Counted from the stretch's first letter, positions 35,547-47,205 are shown. The stretch: DNA of 64,000 nucleotides from Mangifera indica (GCF_011075055.1 NC_058148.1:248001-312000); one strand, 5' to 3'. Numbers and translations are program-made. The notes: generated by a model not told the origin, from the letters alone.

Positions 35547-35722
35547 ATGAGACAAGTGAAAGTTGTCAGCACACACGCAAATGCTGAAAAAATAAGTGCA
35601 GCGAGAAGGAAATTTCTCTAGGTTTTTCCACATGCATCCAGAAGGAATGAAATTACTTCCAACGCAAGGAAAATCACTGCAAATGCACGTTTGTTATGTT
35701 TGCCCACTAATTCTTCAAAACC

Positions 35723-36119
35723 CTACAATATGATGGAAACTGAAGATATGTGAATTGAAACTTGAATGTATCATAAACAGTTAAAAACATTTAGAGATAT
35801 TGAATTATCAGTTTTTTTTTTTTTTTTTAAAGAATGCAAACTTTGTTCTATTTTACTAAAAAGACTTTAGCTCTAAAATTTTCTCATATAAAAACAAGAC
35901 TTTCAATATTTTTTATTAAAAATATCAAACAAATATAATTAAAATTATTTGTTTTGTTACAGAAATAAAATAGCAGTTTAATACTTTTAATAAAAAATTT
36001 AATATTTTTGTTTTTATAACAAAAAGTTTACTTTGTTTTTTTCCTATTAAAGAGTGAGAATGAATTATCAAAATTTTCTATTAATGGAATCAAACTTTTA
36101 AATTTTCTATTGAAGGTAC
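35723..36119 (-). other. Upstream intron sequence of the inverted copy
   Basis: No gene. It matches the region left of exon A: 'ttcaagtttcaattcacat' on the - strand before the acceptor, then 'ttctattgaaggtact' phrases. It is interrupted at 36120 by the copia element and continues at 41303. Confidence 0.5.
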
Positions 36120-36425
36120 TATTGGAAATCAGAATCACATCCACATCCTTGGAAATCATGCAAATCATATCCAGAAGATCAAGCAAATCAGAATCCATAT
36201 CATATCCCAGATAACTAGCAATCACATCCCTAGAATCATATTTATATTGATGAGCAGATTGTACAATATTATGTTACCGAAAATAGATTGTAATTTACAG
36301 TATATAAAGTCATTGCATGTAAAGATCAAATATACAAGTAATAGAAAACGAAATTGTTTCTTACTCATTTTAAGCTTCTCTGGTTTGCATAGTGAACTAA
36401 CTCTGCTTTTCCTTAGATTTTGGCA
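36120..36425 (+). repeat. Copia 5' LTR
   Basis: Starts TATTGGAAATCAG and ends GATTTTGGCA. A TATA-like 'cagtatataaagtcatt' at about 36298-36314 may be the promoter. Confidence 0.95.
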
Positions 36426-36437
36426 TGGTATCAGAGC
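36426..36437 (+). other. Copia primer-binding site, initiator-Met tRNA
   Basis: TGGTATCAGAGC follows the 5' LTR directly, with no spacer, a perfect match to the usual initiator-Met complement. Confidence 0.9.
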
Positions 36438-36546
36438 AACGTTCCGAATTGCTCATTCTTTGATCTTCCGAATTGCTCCTTCTTTGATCTTCAGTTCCAA
36501 CATACTTGCATTCCATTAACCTGCACAAAGAAAAAGATTGGATTAG

Positions 36547-37500
36547 ATGGAACCAATCAAAGCAACGTCCGTCGATCCTGTATCACCTGAATGCACCACC
36601 GAAACATTACAAATGCTAGCGTTTCGGCTGGTTCATACAAACAAAAATAAACCGGAGCCTGGAGATGTTCTTTATGCTTCACCATCGGATGGACCAGAAC
36701 TCGTGTTGATAAAACAGACGCTGACCAGAGCCGAGAATTATGCACAGTGGGTTAGAGATTTCAGAAGAGCACTCATCGCAAAAGACAAGATTGGATTCGT
36801 CGATGGCACTGTACCCATGCCGTCGAAACCCGATCTTGTCCGATTTTGGATGCGATGTAACACCCTTGTCCAAGCCTGGATCAGCAACTGCTTGACTAAA
36901 GAAATTGCAGCTGGTTTACCACCTACAGAAGACACTAGCGAACTATGGGGATTCATCAAAGACATGTATGGAGCTTTAGATCTTGCAAAGATCTACAACG
37001 TTCGACAGATTCTTGCGGAGATCCGACAAGAAAATCTGTCCGTCACGAACTACTTCAACAAGCTTTCTGTCACCTGGAACGAATTGGATGTCTTTAAGGA
37101 GTCGATCGTTGCACCACCGAAGGTTCTCCGACAGATTCAACGCGCAAAGGAACGGGAAAGGTTGACGCGTTTTTTGATGGGGCTGAATGAAGGATTTGCG
37201 ACTTTCAGAACCCATATTCTCACTTTTGTGGAGGCACCTTCACTGCGACGTGTATATCATCTTGCCGTCCAAGATGAAAGCCAGAGGAGTCTCGGTCACC
37301 ATGAAGAAAAAGGCATGACGGCTTTGGCTGCTTATCAAAGGAATGAGGCGCCTGGAGAAGATAATGAAATAGGGCCAGCTCAAGGTTTTAATTTACATGG
37401 CAAGATGAACGGCCAGGATGGAGTCAAGAGATCTAACGGCGCATATTCGTCCACAGCTCAAAATCAATTTGGCACCCAAAGTTTTAACAATTTTCGTTAA
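36547..37500 (+). pseudogene. Copia gag, capsid part
   Basis: ATG at 36547 opens 317 codons. Gag phrases include LIKQTLTRAENYAQWVRDFR, AWISNCLTKEIAAGLP, VTNYFNKLSVTWNELDVF and RLTRFLMGLNEGFATFRTHI, as in UBN2-type copia gag. It ends at TAA (37498-37500). The same frame continues past the stop to the zinc knuckle CDYCKRRNHTKDTC (C-x2-C-x4-H-x4-C, about 37557-37598). This single stop therefore separates capsid from nucleocapsid. Whether it is decay or a recoding point cannot be judged from one copy; decay is likelier given other stops. Confidence 0.85.
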
Positions 37501-39053
37501 GTCCTAAGCAATTTTAATAATTACAATCAGCCACCCAAACAAAAGGGAAAGCTATATTGTGATTATTGCAAGCGACGTAATCACACTAAAGACACTTGTT
37601 GGAAGCTGCATGGTCATCCTGGATTCAGCAAAACAAAGGTAGAAAGGCCCACTGCAAATCAAACGGCTTTAACCAGTATGGGAGCTACAACCGGTCTTTC
37701 ATCTGAACAATATGATCAATTGATCCAACTTCTGAATCAGATACCAAAGGGCAATGACATCTCCACTCCCTACGCAGGTACGGTTTTGTGTTTTAATACT
37801 TTTATTTCTTCGGATGTTTGGATAATAGATTTAGGGGCTAGTGACCATATAATATGTTCCCCAAAATTTTGTACCAACAAAAAATATCTGTCTCCTCCAA
37901 CACTTGTCAAATTACCAAATGGGACCACAACTCAAGCCACACAAATAGGAGATGTCCAATTAGATAAACTCAAACTTAAAAATGCCCTTTGTATACCCAC
38001 ATTCCGCTTTAACCTCATCTCCGTTTCCAAACTATGCATAGACAACAAATGTGTAGTAACTTTTCTACCTACTATATGCATATTTCAGGACCATTCGACT
38101 GGCAATCTGATGGGCTTGGGTAAAGAACAACATAGGCTATACTACTGGACATCGAACCCCAAGACATTTTCTTTATTGAATAAAACTTGTATTACTTCTC
38201 CCTACTGTAATACAAATCAAATTAATAAAATGTCATTAATTTCTCATCAAAGATTAGGGCATTCGAGTACTATTCCATATCCAAAATGTCCCATTTGCCC
38301 CCTTGCTAAGCAAACTCGCACTATCTTTCCCACAAGCACTACTTCAACCACAAAACCATTCCAATTGATACATTTGGATATTTGGGGACCTTATAGTACT
38401 CCTAATTATGATGGATCCAAATACTTCCTTACCATAGTAGACGACTTTTCACGTGCCACATGGTTATACCTCATGAACTCAAAAGCCCAAACACATACCT
38501 TTTTCCGAAATTCGTATCCATGGTCCAAACTCAATTCCACACAAAAATCCAACGAATCCAAACAGATAATGCCAAAGAATTTTTTAACCATACCACCACT
38601 ACCTACCTTAATTCTCAATGAATTCTACATGAAAGTTTATGCCCTTACACACCACAACAAAATGGTACTATGGAATGCAAACATAGGCATCTATTGGAAG
38701 TAGCCCATGCCCTTAAACACCAATCCAAAATACCACCTAAATTCTGGGGAGATTGTGTGGTCACGGCAGCCTATCTAATCAATAGAATGCCAACCAAGGT
38801 TCTGGGTGACAAAACACCTTATGAACTTCTCTTTGGCAAAAAACCAGACATCAGGAATTTAAAAGTATTTGGGTGTCTCTGCTACTCCACCAAACTTCAG
38901 CAAATAGACAAATTTGACACTCGAGCAACTCGTTGTGTCTTCATGGGATATCCCCCACTACAAAATGGATATCATCTTTATGATATGGCTGCAGATAAAT
39001 TCTTCATCAGTAGAGATGTCACATTTCATGAAGATGTTTTTTCCTTTCGCTAA
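37501..39053 (+). pseudogene. Copia nucleocapsid, protease and integrase, frameshifted
   Basis: After the zinc knuckle the protease reads WIIDLGASDHI (about 37822-37854). The Ser of Asp-Ser-Gly is Leu, which should disable it. Integrase follows: SHQRLGH...CPICPLAKQ (zinc finger), then LIHLDIWGP with the first Asp and TIVDDFSRATWLYL. A frameshift lies near 38490-38520; beyond it the second Asp (QTDNAKEF) and the Glu segment (TMECKHRHLLEVAHALK) read in another frame up to 39053 (PTKVLGDKTPYELLFGKKPD, FMGYPPLQNGYHLYD). The C-terminal integrase part is well kept. Confidence 0.8.
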
Positions 39054-40989
39054 TGAGATTACAGACACGACACCCATTGGTTCACCACTAATGACACACA
39101 ATGAGTTCCTTAAAGAAAGATATGATGTTATCCCATTGCCTCGCAACACTAGCGGTCTATCAACAGGATCTGAACAAGGTGTTGACTCACCTTCACCTAT
39201 TCAAGATCCAACTTCACCATCCATGGATGTTCCAGTTACCTCTAATGATCCTGCATAAGTTCCCTTGAGACGATCATCACGAACCACAAAACCTCCTATT
39301 TGGAGCACTGACTATGTTTGTGTTGTTTCATCTGAACCTTATACTATCTCTCAATATATTAATTATGACAGGTTATCTCCATAGCACAGAGTCTGCATCA
39401 GTCACATCTCTACACATCGAGAACCTAACTCCTATTCAGAAGCAGTTTAATTACCTCAATGGTGTCAGGCAATGGCAGAAGAGTTAAAAGCTCTATATCT
39501 CAATAAAACTTGGGACTTAGTACCACGACCATCTCATAGAAAACCCATCGGTTGCAAATAGGTCTTCAAGATCAAGCACCGGGCTGATGGCTCCATTGAA
39601 CGGTATAAAGCTCGATTGGTTGCAAAAGGATTCACCCAACAGGAAGGACTTGATTACCAAGAGACTTTTTCGCCTGTCATCAAACATGTTACAGTTCGCA
39701 CACTCCTTGCCATTGCAGCCTCTTATGATTAGTCTATTCATCAGATGGACGTTCACAATGCTTTTCTTCATGGGGACTTAGATGAAGAAATCTATATGGA
39801 AGTTCCACTAGGAATTCGCAGACAGGGGGAGAATAATCTGGTATGTCGACTGCGAAAGTCTCTGTATGGCCTGAAACAAATATCCCGACAATGGAACACC
39901 AAAATTACTGAAGCATTGATCACGTTGAGTTTCAAACAGTCAAGACATGATTATGCCTTGTTCACAAAAAGACAAGGAAAATCATTCATATGCCTAGTAG
40001 TTTATGTATATGATATCCTCATAACTAGGAATGACACAATCGCTATAAAAGAGCTGAAAACTCACCTCCATAAGTCATTCAGGATTAAAGATTTAGGATC
40101 TCCAAAATATTTTTTAGGGATTAAAATTGCTCGATCTGCAGATGGAATCGTCCTCAGCCAAAGGAAATATGCCTTGGAGTTAATAGCAGACACTGGATTA
40201 TCTGCTTGCAAACCAAGTATAATCCCAATAGAACAAAATGTCAAACTCACTAGTCAAAAGTACGATCATAACAGTGAAACAGCAGAAGACTCGTCATTAC
40301 AGGATCATATCGAATATCAACGACTAGTGGAACGACTAATCTATCTCATAATGACCAGACCAGACATTAGTTATACAGTTTAGATCCTCAGTCAATTCAT
40401 GCATGCACCAAAACAGTCTCACATGGATGCAGCCTTAAAAGTGATTAAATACCTAAAAGGATGTCCAGGTCTAGGGTTATTATTCCCTCGCGATAAAAAC
40501 CTGAAAGTAACGGCTTACTGCGACTCAGACTGGGGCACATGTCCCATGACAAGGAAATCACTGACAGGTTTCTGTGTAAAACTTGGGGATTCTTTTATCT
40601 CATGGAAAACAAAGAAGCAACCTACCGTCTCTCTTTCTTCAACTGAAGCAAAATATCGGGCAATGGCAAAAACTACTTGTGAAATAATATGGATTCGTGG
40701 TCTATTAGAAGATCTGGGTGTGATAATCTCAGAACCAGTTGAACTCTATTGTGACAATAAGGCAGCAAAGGATATCTCTACCAATCCAGTCTTCCATGAA
40801 AGAACTAAGCATATAAAGATCGACTGTCACTTTGTAAGAGACAAAATACAGGAAGGCTTAATAAAACCTTATCACATTCGAACCATAGAACAGTTGGCTG
40901 ACATATTCACCAAACCTCTGGGATTAAGACAACATTTTTATCTCTTACACAAGCTTGGAGTTTATGACATCTACAAACCACCAGCTTGA
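39054..40989 (+). pseudogene. Copia reverse transcriptase and RNase H, with stops
   Basis: After a variable linker (39054-39470) RT starts AMAEELKALYLNKTWDLVPR. Conserved parts are [38 protein letters not shown] and VCRLRKSLYGLKQISRQW. The catalytic box is VVYVYDILIT, so the first Asp of Y-V-D-D is Tyr. RNase H has TAYCDSDWGTCPMTRKSLTG, SLSSTEAKYRAMAKTTCEII, ELYCDNKAA and KHIKIDCHFVRDKI. TAG codons replace Trp at about 39558 and 39730 and Gln at 40381-40383. The terminal ORF (40399-40989) ends in the polypurine tract region. Confidence 0.85.
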
Positions 40990-40996
40990 GGGGGAG
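40988..40996 (+). other. Copia polypurine tract
   Basis: GAGGGGGAG directly precedes the 3' LTR start TATTGG, giving independent support for the TA terminus. Confidence 0.85.
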
Positions 40997-41302
40997 TATT
41001 GGAAATCAGAATCACATCCACATCCCTGGAAATCATGCAAATCATATCCAGAAGATCAAGCAAATCAGAATCCATATCATATCCCAGATAACTAGCAATC
41101 ACATCCCTAGAATCATGTTTATATTGATGAGCAGATTGTACAATATTATGTTACCGAAAATAGATTGTAATTTACAGTATATAAAGTCATTGCATGTAAA
41201 GATCAAATATACAAGTAATAGAAAACGAAATTGTTTCTCACTCATTTTAAGCTTCTCTGGTTCGCATAGTGAACCAACTCTGCTTTTCCTTAGATTTTGG
41301 CA
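40997..41302 (+). repeat. Copia 3' LTR
   Basis: Same termini as the 5' LTR; five substitutions, all transitions. Confidence 0.95.
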
Positions 41303-41650
41303 GGTACCAACACAATTACGACTGTTTGTATTTTTTTATTTTGAAAATAAGCTAATTACTTTAGTATCTTCAATAGGGAAATCTGAAAACTTTATCCTTC
41401 AATAAAAAAATTTAATTTGTTTTTTCCTATTACAAAGACGGAACTTTTAGATTTCGTATTGAAATACCGAATTTTTAGATTTTTTAATAGACATAATAAA
41501 GTTTTAATATTTTTTTTAAAGTACAAGACAAACTCAATTATAATTATTTGTTTTATTTTGCTTTAAAAGTAAGATGACTAGTTTGATATCTTGAATGAAA
41601 AATTTGAAAATTTAATTTTTTAATAAAAAATTTGAAAGTTGAATCTTTTA
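41303..41650. other. Continuation of the upstream intron repeat, no gene
   Basis: Starts with the second GGTAC of the copia TSD and carries on the 'ttgaatgaaaaatttgaaaa' kind of phrase seen left of the element and around exon A. Confidence 0.45.
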
Positions 41651-42112
41651 GAGTGTCTTGGTTTGAGTAATATTTTATTACTAGAAATAATATATTATTT
41701 TAAAAATAGATTATTTCAAAAATTACTTAAATTATTATTATGTTTAATAAGAGTTGATAAAAATTAATAAATATAAATAATTATTGTATTTAGTTAGAGG
41801 TAATAAAAAAATATTACAATATTATTTTACTTAAATGTTCTTTAATATAATTATTCTAAAATATTTTTCATGTTATTTGTTATATTAATTGAAAATAAAT
41901 ATATATTTGTTCTAAAAATTAATAAATAAAAATATAATTATAATAAAATAAAGATTAACTTAATAATTTTTTAATACTAAAAATAAATGTAGTATTAAGA
42001 TTATATGTTATATTACATATTATATCACTATTAATAATAAAAAATAAAATAAAATATATTATAAAAAGTAAATTACAAAAATATTATTTTTATCCCCCAA
42101 CCAAAGCAACCC
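41651..42112. mobile_element. Possible Tourist-like MITE, 462 bp, TTA TSD
   Basis: Very AT-rich. Ends GAGTGTCTTGGTTTGAG and, in reverse, GGGTTGCTTTGGTTGGGG, similar to the GGGTGTTTGG ends common in PIF/Harbinger MITEs. TTA lies on both sides (41648-41650, 42113-42115). The three-base duplication could arise by chance. Confidence 0.45.
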
Positions 42113-42369
42113 TTATTTAGTGAAACAAAGTGCAATTCTTTAATTAAAAAAAGAAAAAAGTGTGATTGTTAGGTAACATCAAGTGATGTTATCCCACGGA
42201 ATCATAATTTTGAGCACACAACACACATGTGTGCGTTTATATTATAGGGAAATTTTAAAAAATAGCCAAAATGCTCAAAATCATTATTTCCAAGCCAAAA
42301 TACCCAAAATCACTGTTCCAAAAAAAAATGCCTATGCCTTTTTTTAAATACCAAAATTACCCTTCCCCT

Positions 42370-43400
42370 CATATTTATATAACTCTCCCACTCACTATAA
42401 GGGTTTTAATGGAATGTTAGATAAATATGGGGGGTTTTTAGATATTTTACACTATAAAAGCATTTTGATATTTATTTATTTATTTAAAACTTTTTCTAAA
42501 ATGACAAAATTATCCCTCCCTTCATTTATATAACTCTCCTCACTCACTATAGGATTAAATGTAATTTAGGATAAATATGGAGGGTTTTTGGATATTTTAC
42601 ATTGTAAAGGCATTTTCATATTTATTTATATATTTCATTACTTTTTTTAAAATGTCAAAAATACCCTTCCCCTCATCTATATAAACCCTCCTCACTCATT
42701 TTATTTCCACACTTCTCATATCACTCAAACATTCACTCTCACTTTAATTTTTTTTCAACATCAATTAGTAGGGATTCGTTCGGACGAAGGAAGTTCGTAT
42801 TTTTGAATTCGACTCGAAAAAATACTATTCATCAAAAAAAGGTATTTATGTCAATCTTATCCTAAAACTTCATTTTATTTGTTAAGTATAGTTTTTATGT
42901 CGTAATATGGGGGTTAAATACAATATTTGACAAGTATGGGGGGTTAAATGTAATTTAAGATAAATATGGGGGATTTTTGGATATTTTATATTGTAAAGGC
43001 ATTTTCATATTTATTTATATATTTCATTACTTTTTCTAAAATGTCAAAAATACCCTTCCCTTCATCTATATAAACTCTCCTCACTCATTTTATTTCCACA
43101 CACTTCTCATATCACTCAAACACTTACTCTCACTTTCATTTTTTTTGTTAACATCAATTAGTAGGGATTCGTTCGGATGAAGGAAGTTCGTATTTTTGAA
43201 TTCGACTCGAAAAAATACTATTCATCAAAAAAAGGTATTTATGTCAATCTTACCCTAAAACTTCATTTTATTTATTAAGTATAGTTTTTATGTCGCAATA
43301 TAGGGGTTAAATGTAATATTTGACAAATATGAGGGGTTAAATGTAATTTAGAATAAATATAGGGGGTTTTTGGATATTTTACATTGTTATGGGGGTTTTA
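42370..43400 (+). repeat. Tandemly duplicated promoter-like modules upstream of mudrA
   Basis: Two long, near-identical units of about 389 bp each. Each holds 'catctatataaa(c)tc' (TATA-like, 42674 and 43063), then 'ccacacttctcatatcactc' and 'tagggattcgttcgga', 'gttcgtatttttgaattcga' and 'aaaaaaggtatttatgtcaa'. Shorter decayed units with 'tatataactctcc' lie at about 42376 and 42518. The second unit sits nearest the gene. Confidence 0.75.
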
Positions 43401-43559
43401 GATATTTTACAATATATACATGATTTATATAACATGTTAAAAATATATAGGGATTGCTTTGATACAAGACGACATACAAGGGTGTCAAATGAAATGTTAT
43501 TAAAATTAGGGCGTATTTTCATATTAAACATTGTAGGCGCATTATAATTAAAATTATAG

Positions 43560-43935
43560 GTTTTTTAGAGTTTCACCGCTTTAGGATATATCAATGCACA
43601 TTTTTCTTATTTCTGAAGAATTTTTCGATTGTTGTCATTCTATGGTATTTCAACTTTTAGGATTCAAATTTCAGTTTTGTTTTTTTGAATTTCACCGTTT
43701 TAGCATATATCAACTCGTATTTTTCAGATTTTTTTAGAATTGTTTGATTATTACCATTCTAGGGTATTTCAATTTTTAGAATTCGAATTTAAGCTCAGTT
43801 TTTTTTGAATTTTATCGTTTTAGGATATATCCACTAGTATTTTTCAGATTTTTGCAGAAATTATTTATTATTGATATTTTAAAGTAATTCAAAGTATAGA
43901 ATTTGAATATCTATTTCAAAGTATAGATATTATAA
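43560..43935 (+). repeat. Three inverted copies of the 119-bp subterminal repeat
   Basis: Landmarks 'caacttttag', 'caatttttag' and 'caaagtatag' fall at 43651, 43770 and 43890. The phrase 'tttttcgattgttgtcattc' matches, in reverse complement, the unit of the array at 50769-52553. The copies start about 1.3 kb from the left end of the element, as the larger array does from the right end. Confidence 0.8.
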
Positions 43936-44175
43936 AAACGTTTTAAATAGAACGTTACAAACAGATAGATGCATTTTGATATAAGATAACATACAAAAGT
44001 GTTATATAAATTGTTAAATAATTATAGGGGGATAAATAACATATTAGAAAAATATTAGGAGTTTTTTTTAATTATTAATAATTGTACGGCTGATTTACAT
44101 AGTTATTATTGATTTTTTTTTTTATACCTGAATAATTATCTTCAAAAACTTGTCATTGTAGGATTGATATTTAAA

Positions 44176-46849
44176 ATGGAGGGTTATGCATCGGTTCGTT
44201 ACCAGGGAGAATGGATTCAAGGTCGCAACAACACAATGAAATATGTTGGAGGAGCCAAACAATTGATTAAAATCCCTTATGGAACAACATTCGAGGGATT
44301 TATTGAGCTTTTGACGGAGTATTGCAGTATTGATCTAATGAAAAACTACATTCAAGTATCAATGAAGCCAAGAAAAATTGAGCTCGACTATCCCATCCAG
44401 ATCCAAAATGATGAAGATGTGCAAGGTCTTCTTGATATGTCCCAGTACTTTCAGGAATGTATTCCTGTTTTTGTTACATGTACCCCAATTGAAGGGTAGA
44501 AAGAAGAAGATGAAGATGAAGATGAAGATGAAAAAGAAAACAGTTGGGTCAAAAAAGAATACGATTTGGAAAAGTTGATTGATTTCAGTAATGACCCATT
44601 ATATATTGCAAACTCATGGGCTCATGGAGAAAAAAATATAGTTCCCTATTGGGGTGACTTCGATGGAAATGATATGCCCGACATTCCTTCAGACGATGTA
44701 AAGCCTGAGTATATGGCATCAGTAACCGAGGGTATGGATAGTTTACGGCTTGAAGATCCTATTTCAGGTGGTGGAAATTATTCTGGGCCGTTTTTTGACA
44801 ATGTCCCCACTGATCCATTTAGGTGGCTTCCTGATTTTCCTCTATAACCATCAGCATCATCAAGTGGTTCCAGATCAATCCGAGAGGAGAATGAGGTCAA
44901 GATTGGTGATATTTTTCACAGTAAAGTCCAATTGATTGACGTCATAAGACAATTCGCCTTACTTAAAGGATTTCAATTTGGTGTCAAAAAGTCTGACAAG
45001 AAACGATGGGAAATTAAATGCAAGGCTGAACATTGTATGTGGTATATACATGCAACCAAGTCCACTGTCGGTGATGTGTGGGGGATCAACTTTATGAATC
45101 CTACCCACACATATTTAGTTGATCAAATCATAACACATCACAGACAAGCTGGGGCCCGAGCTTTAGGTCAATTAATGAGATCAAAGTTTGTGATGATTGA
45201 TCGAATTTATCGGCCTAAAGAAATAATTGTAGACATCGCCGACCGATATAAAATTGATATTTCCTACTCACAGGCTTGGCGGGCAAGAAATTGGGCTATC
45301 AATTCATTGAGAGGTTCACCGGAGGAATCTTTTATGCTGTTACCAGATTATTGCTACAATTTACAACGTACTAATCCGGGCACCGTTACTGCTATTGAAA
45401 CAGATGATGAGCATCGATTTACAAATTTTTTCATGGCGTTAGGATGTTCCGTTCGTACGTTTAGTCAATATCTTCGCCCCGTTTTTTGCATTGACGCTGC
45501 TTTCCTTAAAAGTCGATATCTGAGGCATTTATTTATTGCGGTGGCTCTTGATGGTAATAATCAAATATACCCTATTGGTTTCGGTGTCAGCAAAAAAGAA
45601 GATCACGACACGTGGTGTTGGTTTCTTATGAGAATTAAAGAATGCATCCCTGACCTCTCTGAGCTTGTAATAATCTCCGATCGACATCATGTTATCTACT
45701 CGGCAATGGCTGAAGTCTTTCCAGATGTCCACCATGGATGCTGTTGTCATCACCTTCTGTGTAACATGCGGGCAAAGTATAAACGGGACTCAAAGGTATA
45801 TTGTAAACAAGTAATTAAATTTATAACAGTTTATCATTTTCAAACATTTTGCTTACAATGAGTTTTCATATTTTTTTCCCTCTTACAAGTCGCGGGTGCA
45901 TATTGGAAAGCCGCTAAATCATACACAGAGTCTGAATTTGGTTTGATGATGCAATCCATTGACTCAATGAACCCCCAAGCTGGAGCTTATCTACGGGATG
46001 TCAGCTTTCATCGTTGGAGTAGAGCGTACTTTCCAGGGCATTGATACAATATCATGACCACAAATATTGCTGAGTCATTTAATGCCCTTGTCAGACATGC
46101 ACGGGGCCTACCTATAACCATGCTCTTGGAGTTTATTCGTGGTACAATGCAACGATGGTTTTACGAGAGGAGAACCCATGCAAGTAAGTATCAAATCGAT
46201 ATTAATTAAAAGTTATCTCATATACTTTTTTCCACTTTGTTAATCATATTACCAAATGTGTTCTTAATATTTTTTCTGAGTTACAGGTGAATGTCATAAC
46301 TTCCTCACCCCTTGGACGGAAGATAAGATCAGTAATCGTCTTTCAAAGTCTGCAAGTCTGGATGTTTGACCGATTACACCTACTCGGTATCAGGTTGTTG
46401 GATTTGGTGGATTCATGGGTATTGTGGACTTTGGTGACATGTCATGCACGTGTAGAAAGTTTCAGCTTTCACTTATTCCGTGCAAGCATGTCATTGCCGT
46501 TGCACGACATATAAGACTGACGAATGTGCACGCATGGGTTCATCCATTCTTCCGCACCGATATTTATCGTGCAATATATCAGGAACCAATCAATCCTCTT
46601 GGAAATCAATGTGATTGGTTACACTCACCGGAAGACAGAGTTATATTACCCCCCGTCCTCGATAGTCGTCGTCCAAGTCGTCCAGCCAATAGAAATCGAC
46701 GTCCATCACAAGGAGAAATTGTTACACTGAGGATTTGTAGTCGTTCCCATGAACCGGGGCATACACGAACCCAATGTAAATCCCCAGCACCGGTCCCGAG
46801 CTCTGTCCCCCAGCGTTCACATACAAAAGGCAAAGGAACGAGATCTTGA
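44176..46849 (+). pseudogene. mudrA-type MULE transposase, three exons, four in-frame stops
   Basis: MULE transposases cut and paste the element through a DDE active site in the nucleus. From ATG 44176: an N-terminal PB1-like domain (SVRYQGEWIQGRNN, QLIKIPYGTTFEGFIELL). An acidic run follows. The zinc-binding MuDR region includes FQFGVKKSDKKRWEIKCKAE. The transposase core has FCIDAAFLKSRY (Asp 45493-45495), VIISDRHHVI (Asp 45679-45681), HHGCCCHHLLCN and TNIAESFNAL (Glu 46072-46074). The SWIM finger is CTCRKFQLSLIPCKH. A zinc knuckle has its second Cys as Ser (ICSRSHEPGH). Introns are 45796-45889 and 46194-46286, both GT-AG. Stops are TAG 44497, TAA 44845, TGA 46042 and TGA 46367. The DDE residues are present, but the chain cannot be made whole. 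Confidence 0.85.
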
Positions 46850-47205
46850 CATGCTTATACTCAATTTTATTTTTTATATGATTCTTCATTGTTGTACTTC
46901 AGGTTTATGTAACCGATGTATTTTTATTATTGTTTCGAATGTGTAATTATATTGTCATTTGATGTAATAAATTTAGTGTTACTTTATTTCAGTATTACTT
47001 TATTTTCTCTAATTGTTTCAATTGTGTAAATGTTTGAGTAATTATACGTTTTTATTGTTTTTTCATGACAAGATTATTTAAAAAATGAACTCAAATACGA
47101 TACACATCCATATATAACCACAAATAAAGTATATCATATACATATGAACATACAATAAATATATACATCTAAACATAGAAATAACGATAAATATACATCC
47201 GTGAG
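46850..47205. other. Spacer between the convergent MULE-1 genes
   Basis: A/T-rich 356 bp with 'gtaataaatt' and 'gacaagatta' phrases. It is the likely place for the 3' ends of both transcripts. No ORF of interest. Confidence 0.5.

Larger units (their letters stand above)
28639..35722 (-). pseudogene. Exon A of the inverted membrane-protein copy, split by a retrotransposon
   Basis: The 5' part (35722 down to 35552) reads KHNKRAFAVIFLALEV, then GKT followed by TAG at 35618-35620, where exon A has Gln. It breaks at FTCLI. After the 6.3-kb insertion the exon resumes at 29222 and stays open: VIQLIVTCLAVFGVKII, FAIIAVVFIFRKNENGADM and a tail ending at a conserved donor (AAATTAAG|GTAC). The acceptor (attgtag|GGTTTTGA) and exon length (755 nt without the insert, phase kept) match exon A. 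The stop and the insertion make it a pseudogene. The similarity to exon A is high in both coding and intron sequence. Confidence 0.75.
36120..41302 (+). mobile_element. Full-length Ty1/copia element, 5183 bp, TA...CA termini, TSD GGTAC
   Basis: LTRs of 306 bp (36120-36425 and 40997-41302) differ at five positions (about 98.4% identity). The perfect duplication GGTAC (36115-36119 and 41303-41307) fixes the ends, so each LTR starts TATTGG, not TGTTGG, and ends GGCA. The polypurine tract GAGGGGGAG touches the 3' LTR exactly at this boundary. Internal order is gag, protease, integrase, RT, RNase H, the Ty1/copia order. Several stops and frameshifts and altered protease and RT active sites make this copy non-autonomous. 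Confidence 0.95.
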
